Assembly: GCA_024642325.1 (NCBI GenBank)
Contig: JAHEBI010000040.1
Coordinates: 1-11,149 of the forward strand
Source of the DNA: Eudoraea sp.
GTDB lineage: Bacteria; Bacteroidota; Bacteroidia; Flavobacteriales; Flavobacteriaceae
Reading direction: 5' to 3'
Length of the DNA stretch: 11,149 nt
Made by a program: the position numbers and the translations under genes. Of this stretch, positions 6,754-11,149 are shown one piece after another. The notes below the pieces were generated by a model that saw only the letters and a list, made by a program, of their open reading frames with translations, did not search any database and was not told the DNA's origin. The stretch's first letter is position 1; each line of letters starts with the position of its first letter.

Positions 6754-6761
6754 TTTCGTTA

Positions 6762-7541
6762 TTAGTTAGCTGTTTGATCAAGTTCACTTTGGAGTAACTG
6801 AAGCGTGTTTTCAATATTATTCTTCAGATCGGAATAAAAATGTAAATTCAGGAAGGATCCAGTGGCAAAAAAAAAGGTTAGTTGGTTGTCAAATTCAATA
6901 TTCTGTAGCAGTACTTTACTAGATAACTTAAAATTACTGCTAGGAATCTTCAAACTAAATCTATTATTTCCTAATGCATTTATTAAGGACTTTCTACCAT
7001 TACCCCATTTATTAATTAAATCAATCAATTTATACCGAGGTTTGGAATGTTCTTCTTCCTGAAACGACACACTGGTAAGAATTCCATCCCATGAGGCCAG
7101 TTTGAGGCGCAGCTCCCTGTTAGAAATGATACTTAATTTACCAGAGCTGACTAACTCAATAAGAGTACCTGGACTAGGACGGTATTGAATTTCAGTTAAG
7201 ATAGTGTGATACATTAGAGAATCAAATACTTTTTCAGTCAAATTTGGATCATCAGTGCCCATTTTACCTAAAAGTGCATGAGCGTACGCCAAACCTTCCT
7301 CATTTAGTTCCATTACTCGTTCTACTTCTTTGAGGTTGTTTGAGAATTCATCATGAAGGGCATTTAGATAAATTACTTCCGTGTCCTTAACCTTGTCAAT
7401 TTCATTCAAATTATTTACCTGAAGGGCAATCAAAATTCCGATTACCACAAGTGCTATTTCTCCAAAGGCATATTTAAGATATTTACCCGTTTTGTTTTTC
7501 TCCATAAGGTCTTTTCTAATGCTTCTAAAAAACTTAATCAT
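6762..7541 (-). CDS. DUF6090 family membrane protein (259 aa)
   Basis: The N-terminus MIKFFRSIRKDLMEKNKTGK is followed by one transmembrane helix at about residues 25-43 (GEIALVVIGILIAL). The hallmark reads QVNNLNE, with leucine where most copies have the NNWNE tryptophan. The second conserved block, LVSSGKLSIISNRELRLKL at about 130-148, follows P-S-P-G-T-L, as in the gene at 5207-5968. The closing helix is IENTLQLLQSELDQ. The N-terminus should be cytoplasmic with a large extracytoplasmic domain. A 28-codon mini-ORF ends 10 nt upstream of the start and may couple translation. The most complete attC-like repeat follows its stop. The function is unknown. Confidence 0.93.
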   Translation of the reverse strand: MIKFFRSIRKDLMEKNKTGKYLKYAFGEIALVVIGILIALQVNNLNEIDKVKDTEVIYLNALHDEFSNNLKEVERVMELNEEGLAYAHALLGKMGTDDPNLTEKVFDSLMYHTILTEIQYRPSPGTLIELVSSGKLSIISNRELRLKLASWDGILTSVSFQEEEHSKPRYKLIDLINKWGNGRKSLINALGNNRFSLKIPSSNFKLSSKVLLQNIEFDNQLTFFFATGSFLNLHFYSDLKNNIENTLQLLQSELDQTAN

Positions 7542-7551
7542 AGTTTTATTT

Positions 7552-7638
7552 TTAATGCCCGCACCTCAGCTGGCTCCTCACTATCAAAGGCCTACCAGAC
7601 CTTTGATCACCGTTAGGCCCTCTAAAGATTTTTATCAT
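7552..7638 (-). CDS. Mini-ORF B, possible leader peptide (28 aa) upstream of a DUF6090 gene
   Basis: The frame begins at the ATG at 7638 and stops 10 nt before the DUF6090 start at 7541. Its first residues MIKIFR are identical to the start of the full-length DUF6090 protein at 8436. It then carries GRPLIVRSQ at residues 15-23, exactly as in mini-ORF A, and ends LRCGH. DNA just upstream (7639-7660, GGTTTTATGGTTGGTCATAG) resembles the DNA upstream of the real DUF6090 start at 8436, so the ORF occupies the place where a DUF6090 gene would normally begin. It could be a leader peptide, a relic of a truncated paralogue, or a by-product of a conserved RNA hairpin. Confidence 0.45.
   Translation of the reverse strand: MIKIFRGPNGDQRSGRPLIVRSQLRCGH
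7583..7607 (-). repeat. Conserved hairpin within mini-ORF B
   Basis: An 8-bp inverted repeat ATCAAAGG (7583-7590) / CCTTTGAT (7600-7607) flanks a 9-nt loop. It corresponds to the hairpin at 2606-2626. The two differences in the shared 36 bp fall in or next to the loop, leaving most of the stem intact. Confidence 0.5.
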
Positions 7639-7692
7639 GGTTTTATGGTTGGTCATAGTAAGCGCCGGGAATGTAATGATTCAATAGGAAAA

Positions 7693-8436
7693 TTAGTCAA
7701 ACTCTTCAGATATTCTTTTTATTAGCTGTTTTGATTTGTCCTGGAGACTATTTATGATCTCAATATTTGATTCTATTGCCAGTTTGTAATATATATTTAT
7801 CGATTCTATATGCTGATATTCCTTTCTTTTTGGATTATTTCGCCAGGACCAATCAATGAAGTCTAGATTTCGTCCTGTAAGCAGACGATGTATAATGTTA
7901 AATTCATCTCCATATGTTTCCAGTGACCATTTATAAAAAATCTCATTGTCGGAATTTAACTTTTCCAGTTCAATTTCAGCAAATTGGTAGTACTCTTTTA
8001 TTTCTCTGATTATTTCGTAATTATTCAACTTTAGTATTTTTCCGCTATTGAACATTTCCGTAAATGTAATCTGATTAACCTTTAGAAAGTTCATCGACAT
8101 CCTGCCAGCAGCAAATTGATCCCACTCTGAAATCTTTACACTATCATTATCTAAAACTTGATCCAGTATTAAATCAATTTGCTGTGACCATTTTTTATAT
8201 TCTAACTCTTGTGCATCAAAATATGATAGGTCACCTTCTAAATCCATAACCAAACGATCCAGTAGTTCCTGGCTTTCTGCTTTCACCATTCTGTTATCAT
8301 TCCAGCTGTTTAATTGGAGGGCGAGAATAATTCCTATGAGGATTAGAGTAATTTCCCCAATGGCATATTTGAGGTACTTTCCAGTTTTATTTTTTTCCAT
8401 AAGGTCGTATCGTATTTTTCGAAAGATTTTTATCAT
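7693..8436 (-). CDS. DUF6090 family membrane protein (247 aa), first gene of the array
   Basis: The N-terminus is MIKIFRKIRYDLMEKNKTGK, followed by a transmembrane helix at about residues 25-43 (GEITLILIGIILAL) and the hallmark variant QLNSWND. The second conserved block is FTEMFNSGKILKLNNYEIIR at about 125-144. The extracytoplasmic part is rich in Trp, Tyr and acidic residues (DFIDWSWRNN around 195-204), and the C-terminus LIKRISEEFD replaces the usual closing helix. It is the most upstream gene of the minus-strand array. The repeat-rich region 8456-8623 lies immediately ahead of it, so any promoter for the array may be there. No attC-like box follows its stop; the mini-ORF B unit begins 54 bp later. 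The function is unknown. Confidence 0.92.
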   Translation of the reverse strand: MIKIFRKIRYDLMEKNKTGKYLKYAIGEITLILIGIILALQLNSWNDNRMVKAESQELLDRLVMDLEGDLSYFDAQELEYKKWSQQIDLILDQVLDNDSVKISEWDQFAAGRMSMNFLKVNQITFTEMFNSGKILKLNNYEIIREIKEYYQFAEIELEKLNSDNEIFYKWSLETYGDEFNIIHRLLTGRNLDFIDWSWRNNPKRKEYQHIESINIYYKLAIESNIEIINSLQDKSKQLIKRISEEFD

Positions 8437-8759
8437 TGGTTAATTAGGTTAGTCATAGTTTCTACTACATAGCTTTTTTGCGAAGTAGTAGTTTCTGCTA
8501 CATAGCTTTTTTAGCGAAGTAGTAGTTTCTGCTACAAAGCTTCACTATTCCGGCGAAGGAGGCTAGCGAAGTAGTAGTTTCTAATACATAGCTTCGCTAT
8601 TCCGGCGAAGGAGGCTAGCGTAGGGATAATTAAGCATAACTAGTTACATGCGGATATTATACCTCAATATCTAAAAAATTCACCGGATATGCGCACCTCC
8701 TGAGTTTTTTTATCAAGTGACTTTAAAATAATGTTCTTAAATCCGCTGGCGCGAGCATC
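8437..8759. other. Non-coding head region between divergent genes
   Basis: This 323-bp gap separates the minus-strand DUF6090 array from the plus-strand DUF2188 gene. About half is the four-copy repeat at 8456-8623. The rest (8624-8759) holds no ORF or RNA gene I can support. Promoters for both directions should lie here, but I could not pick out a convincing TTTG / TAnnTTTG pair on either strand. Confidence 0.5.
8456..8623. repeat. Four imperfect tandem repeats with hairpin potential
   Basis: TAGTTTCT followed by a variant of ACTACATAGCTT recurs at 8456, 8489, 8523 and 8575. The first two units are 33-34 bp. The third is 52 bp and the fourth nearly as long, because both carry an extra segment ending TTCCGGCGAAGGAGGCTAGC. 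Each unit can fold on CTAC / GTAG, with the next unit providing the second arm; the long units also hold CTTC / GAAG pairs, and CTTCGC / GCGAAG in the last. Unit length varies and spacers are not unique, so this is not a CRISPR array. Confidence 0.7.
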
Positions 8760-9098
8760 ATGCCCGTGTGGAAAATAGTATCTTCGGTACTATCAGAAAA
8801 ATGCAAAATGCCGGAAAGCAACCAATCCAGATCCTGGATAGACATTTTGAGTGAACTTGTAGAGGTCTTTTTTAAAAGTACACGTCAACGCAAGGGGGGA
8901 AGGTCCTGGCACCAGCACGTTGTGCCATATGAAAACGGCTGGGCCGTAAGGCGTGAGGGCAATAAACGCATCACGTCTAAACACCGGCTCCAGGATACCG
9001 CTATTAACAAAGCAAAACGACTGGCCAGAAAATACAAGGCTGATGTGATTATCCATAGACAGGATGGTACCATACGCGATCGTATTAACTATGATTAA
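8760..9098 (+). CDS. DUF2188 domain protein
   Basis: The 112-residue protein ends in a clear DUF2188 domain: WHQHVVPYENGWAVRREGN (about residues 50-68), then ITSKHR, the helix TAINKAKRLARKYKA and the closing DVIIHRQDGTIRDRINYD. The domain is a small alpha/beta unit of unknown function, often found alone in bacterial stress or accessory loci. The N-terminal part has a hydrophobic-acidic helix (SWIDILSELVEVFFKSTRQR, about 25-44). The true start may be the internal ATG at 8808 (M17, MPESNQ), since the first 16 residues show no recognisable feature; neither start has a Shine-Dalgarno site. It faces away from the DUF6090 array and is visibly more GC-rich, so it probably belongs to the flanking genome. 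Confidence 0.85.
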   Translation: MPVWKIVSSVLSEKCKMPESNQSRSWIDILSELVEVFFKSTRQRKGGRSWHQHVVPYENGWAVRREGNKRITSKHRLQDTAINKAKRLARKYKADVIIHRQDGTIRDRINYD

Positions 9099-9116
9099 AA
9101 AGGGGCTCATTCCCCG
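9097..9116 (-). terminator. Weak rho-independent terminator candidate for leftward transcription
   Basis: GGGG (9102-9105) and CCCC (9112-9115) flank a 6-nt loop. On the minus strand the stem is followed by TTTTT, as expected of an intrinsic terminator for transcription from the gene at 9394-9675. The stem is only 4 bp, and the T-run overlaps the stop codon region of the DUF2188 gene on the other strand. Confidence 0.3.
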
Positions 9117-9117
9117 G

Positions 9118-9349
9118 GATTTCTCAATCGTTACTTCGTAACTCATATCGAAATGACCCAAAAGTCTTCCCGATCTGCATTCAGGGATTTATATATGACA
9201 GACCTTTAGATTTCTCAGTCGATACTTCGTAACTCATGTCGAAATGACCCAAAAGTTTTCCAGATCCAAATTCAGAGATTTATATAAGACAGACCTTTAG
9301 ATTTCTCAGTCGTTACTTCGCACCTCTTATCGAAATGATATGAAGGTCT
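9118..9349. repeat. 91-bp intergenic repeat, two full copies plus a partial third
   Basis: GATTTCTCA-(A/G)-TCG starts at 9118, 9209 and 9300, giving an exact 91-bp period; the third copy is recognisable for about 45 bp. Each unit begins with a nested inverted repeat. In copy 1 ATTTC pairs with GAAAT, enclosing GTTAC-TTC-GTAAC; in copy 2 the inner pair is weaker, and in copy 3 the inner arm has changed to GCACC. It lies between the convergent DUF2188 and 9394-9675 genes. Similar hairpin repeats ending TCGAAATGAC are common between genes in Bacteroidota. Confidence 0.75.
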
Positions 9350-9393
9350 TTTTGAATCGATGCTGTAACACCTTTTGGAAAAACTTTAGGAGA

Positions 9394-9675
9394 TCAGGGG
9401 CGAAACTCCACCGGGGTGATCTTTATAATTTTGAAGTCGGTGAGGTCAGTGCCCTGAAGGTCTATAAAAACATCCTCATTCAGCCCTTTTGCATTGCCCC
9501 TTTTGGCAAAATTGATTAAAACACGGATTATACCCTCTTCATAGTTGCCTACCGTTGCCGAAATTTGGTAAATCTCAAAGTTTTTAGGGGCAGCTTCATG
9601 TTCCTGAATGTATGTTTGTGTAGGTTCATGGGAATCTATAAAGCGTATGGCATCTAGTAAGGTCTGTGTTTTCAT
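9394..9675 (-). CDS. Hypothetical protein (93 aa)
   Basis: I do not recognise this protein. It has no signal peptide or membrane segment, so it should be cytoplasmic. It begins with a helical stretch (TLLDAIRFIDSHE), followed by alternating hydrophobic residues that suggest a small alpha/beta fold (NFEIYQISATVGN, IIRVLINFAK, EDVFIDLQG, FKIIKITPVEF). It stands alone on the minus strand, convergent with the DUF2188 gene and divergent from the TPR lipoprotein gene. The ATG at 9675 is preceded by a plausible Bacteroidota promoter. Codon use looks ordinary beside its right-hand neighbours and unlike the AT-rich array. The reading frame and the upstream promoter support a real gene, but no function can be given. 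Confidence 0.7.
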   Translation of the reverse strand: MKTQTLLDAIRFIDSHEPTQTYIQEHEAAPKNFEIYQISATVGNYEEGIIRVLINFAKRGNAKGLNEDVFIDLQGTDLTDFKIIKITPVEFRP

Positions 9676-9703
9676 GCGTTGCTATTTACATCATTTAATA
9701 GCG

Positions 9704-9735
9704 CATAATATAGTCTAAAATTCCCATGGTTCAAA
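9704..9735 (-). promoter_or_regulatory. Candidate Bacteroidota promoter for the 93-aa gene
   Basis: On the minus strand TTTG (9732-9735) is followed after 19 nt by TATATTATG (9704-9712), which approximates the -7 element TAnnTTTG. The -33 box is exact and the spacing is in the usual range, but the -7 box is imperfect. It lies 28 bp upstream of the ATG at 9675. Confidence 0.35.
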
Positions 9736-9765
9736 CTTTATTGTTTTATCTCATGCAGCGGTTTT

Positions 9766-9792
9766 AAGGCTGACGCCTTTCATAACAGCCTT
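9766..9792 (+). repeat. Two competing hairpins upstream of the TPR lipoprotein gene
   Basis: AAGGC can pair with the nearby GCCTT (loop TGAC), or AAGGCTG (9766-9772) can pair with CAGCCTT (9786-9792), giving mutually exclusive 5- and 7-bp stems. It lies about 80 nt upstream of the ATG at 9872, between divergent genes. No other signal was found in this 196-bp gap except a weak TACCTTTA (9816-9823) that resembles a -7 box. Confidence 0.3.
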
Positions 9793-9871
9793 TAGTGCAC
9801 CCCGCTAAAAAATACTACCTTTAACGTACACCCTGATATTCAGGTGGGAACGACTTAAATCAGGAAAGTAA

Positions 9872-11149
9872 ATGAAAACAGTTGTATTTATTGTTGCATC
9901 AATAGTATTGATAGGATGTAAAGAACATACGCCCAGGGCTGAATTTTTGGGAATGGTTAATCTGGAGGTAAGCGGAAACGCAAAAGCGGTTGCTCAATTT
10001 GAGAGGGGACTTTTATTACTGCATTCTTTTGAATATGAAGATGCCCGTGAAGCGTTCAGGAAGGCCCAGGAAACAGATGCTCAAATGCCTATGGCCTACT
10101 GGGGTGAAGCGATGACCTATAATCACAGCTTATGGGGGGAACAGGAATATGAAGAAGGGGTGGATGTATTAAAAAAACTGGAATCCCTGGATCTGGAAAA
10201 AAACGCCACAGAACTGGAGCAGGATTTTATCGGGGGCATCAGGATCCTGTTTAAACCGGAAACTGAAAAACCGGAGCGGGATGTAGCCTATGCCGATTTT
10301 ATGGAAGGTTTGTCCAAAAAATACCCGGACAACCATGAAGTGGCGGCATTTTATGCGCTATCGCTTTTGGCCTCGGTACCAGACGGACGGGATGAAGAAC
10401 TATATGGTAAGGGGGCTAAAATTGCGCTGGGTATTTTGGCTGAAAACCCAAATCATCCGGGAGCCCTGCACTATACCATTCATTCCTACGATGACCCTAA
10501 GCACGCTTCATTGGCATTGGAGGCTGCCAACGCCTATGCTAAAGTCGCCCCTGATGCAAGTCATGCCTTACATATGCCCTCCCATATTTATGTGGCTATG
10601 GGGATGTGGGATCGGGTAGTCGCTTCCAATATTGATTCGTATCAAGCCAGTCTCAACAGGATGGAGCGAAAAGAACTGGATAATGATGCCAGGGGATACC
10701 ATGCCTATCACTGGCTCGAGTATGGTTATTTGCAGCAGGACAACAGAGCAGAAGCCAGGAAAATGGTGCTGGACATGCAGCGTTTTATGAATGAAAAACC
10801 ATCTGCAAGGGCCCGGGTTCATATGGTATTCCTCAAGGGGACCTACCTTGCCGAAACCGATGACTGGGAGAGTGCGGTTGCCGATATTCCGGTAGAAATT
10901 TCCGATCTGAATATTTCGGTTCGTTCCCAATATTATTTTTTGGAAGGAATGAAAGGATATATAGCAAAAGACACGGTGCAAATGGATAGTATTTTGGCCC
11001 TCATGGAGTCTGATATTAAGAGGGAACTTTATGTACAGGAATATTCCAGCGCAACATTGTGTTCAAATGTGACCAGGGCGGAGGCCGCGCCATCAGATAT
11101 TGTTACTTCCAGGGCCAGGAAACAGCAGCTTTTGGCATTACGGGAAGAT
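9872..11149 (+). CDS. TPR-repeat lipoprotein, C-terminus cut by right window edge
   Basis: The frame runs from the ATG at 9872 through 426 codons without a stop to the edge. The first 16 residues form a lipoprotein signal with lipobox LIGC, so the protein should be lipid-anchored at C16 in the cell envelope. Residues about 42-75 (FERGLLLLHSFEYEDAREAF) form a typical TPR helix pair. Further helical repeats follow, with His/Trp-rich motifs HPGALHYTIHSYDDP (195-209), HALHMPSHIYVAMGMW (231-246) and YHAYHWLEYGY (277-287). This combination is typical of a family of bacterial TPR proteins whose role is not established; the His motifs hint at metal or haem binding, which is inference. It is more GC-rich than the DUF6090 array and lies outside it. 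Confidence 0.87.
   Translation, partial: MKTVVFIVASIVLIGCKEHTPRAEFLGMVNLEVSGNAKAVAQFERGLLLLHSFEYEDAREAFRKAQETDAQMPMAYWGEAMTYNHSLWGEQEYEEGVDVLKKLESLDLEKNATELEQDFIGGIRILFKPETEKPERDVAYADFMEGLSKKYPDNHEVAAFYALSLLASVPDGRDEELYGKGAKIALGILAENPNHPGALHYTIHSYDDPKHASLALEAANAYAKVAPDASHALHMPSHIYVAMGMWDRVVASNIDSYQASLNRMERKELDNDARGYHAYHWLEYGYLQQDNRAEARKMVLDMQRFMNEKPSARARVHMVFLKGTYLAETDDWESAVADIPVEISDLNISVRSQYYFLEGMKGYIAKDTVQMDSILALMESDIKRELYVQEYSSATLCSNVTRAEAAPSDIVTSRARKQQLLALRED

Noticed and set aside
8793..9161. Minus-strand ORF of 122 codons (and 8885-9073) opposite the DUF2188 gene
   Set aside because: The plus-strand frame carries an unmistakable DUF2188 domain; the antisense translations resemble nothing and run into the intergenic repeat.
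8456..9349. CRISPR array
   Set aside because: Neither repeat cluster has constant-length repeats with unique spacers, and no cas gene is in the window.
10290..10981. ORFs 10290-10619 (plus) and 10568-10981 (minus) within the TPR gene
   Set aside because: They are out-of-frame shadows of the 426-codon lipoprotein frame, which has a lipobox and TPR motifs.
1..11149. Integrase, transposase or insertion sequence to explain the array
   Set aside because: No coding frame in the window has recombinase or transposase motifs, so mobility can only be inferred from the non-coding elements.
1..11149. tRNA, rRNA or known riboswitch
   Set aside because: No cloverleaf, T-loop signature or recognisable riboswitch core was found on either strand by eye.

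Overview
The window looks like an accessory stretch of a Bacteroidota chromosome, most likely from the Flavobacteriia. The basis is the protein families, not any species marker. Seven genes encode DUF6090-type single-pass membrane proteins, a family seen mainly in flavobacteria. Genes lack clear Shine-Dalgarno sites, the DNA is AT-rich, and one upstream region fits the Bacteroidota TTTG / TAnnTTTG promoter pattern.

Layout. Positions 1-8436 form one co-directional, minus-strand array of nine genes: seven DUF6090 paralogues (one cut by the left edge), one secreted or periplasmic metal-dependent amidohydrolase, and one secreted NTF2/SnoaL-like protein. In order of transcription they are DUF6090 (8436-7693), DUF6090 (7541-6762), NTF2-like (6662-6135), DUF6090 (5968-5207), amidohydrolase (5048-3747), DUF6090 (3708-2893), DUF6090 (2561-1749), DUF6090 (1477-704) and DUF6090 (499 to the left edge). 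The paralogues share the N-terminal membrane anchor almost unchanged but differ strongly in the extracytoplasmic part, which suggests old duplication or repeated acquisition.

The gaps in the array are patterned. Several stop codons run into a common box (TAACGAAAGCACAAC) followed by inverted repeats arranged like an integron attC site. Three DUF6090 genes share a conserved leader of about 115-130 bp. Two DUF6090 genes are each preceded by a tiny ORF (30 and 28 codons) that copies the DUF6090 start (MI-x-x-FR) and then carries a common GRPLIVRSQ segment over an RNA hairpin; it stops 5 or 10 nt before the DUF6090 start codon. No integrase or transposase is present in the window.

Positions 8437-8759 are a non-coding head region with four copies of a hairpin-forming repeat. 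To the right, composition becomes more GC-rich: a DUF2188 protein gene (plus strand), a 91-bp intergenic repeat in two full copies and one partial, an unrecognised 93-residue protein (minus strand), and the first 426 codons of a TPR lipoprotein gene (plus strand) running off the right edge.

How the genes work together is not known. The array products that can be placed are all predicted to be membrane-anchored or exported, so the locus is best read as a cassette-like collection of cell-envelope genes. The only obvious local operon is amidohydrolase followed by DUF6090 (38-bp gap).
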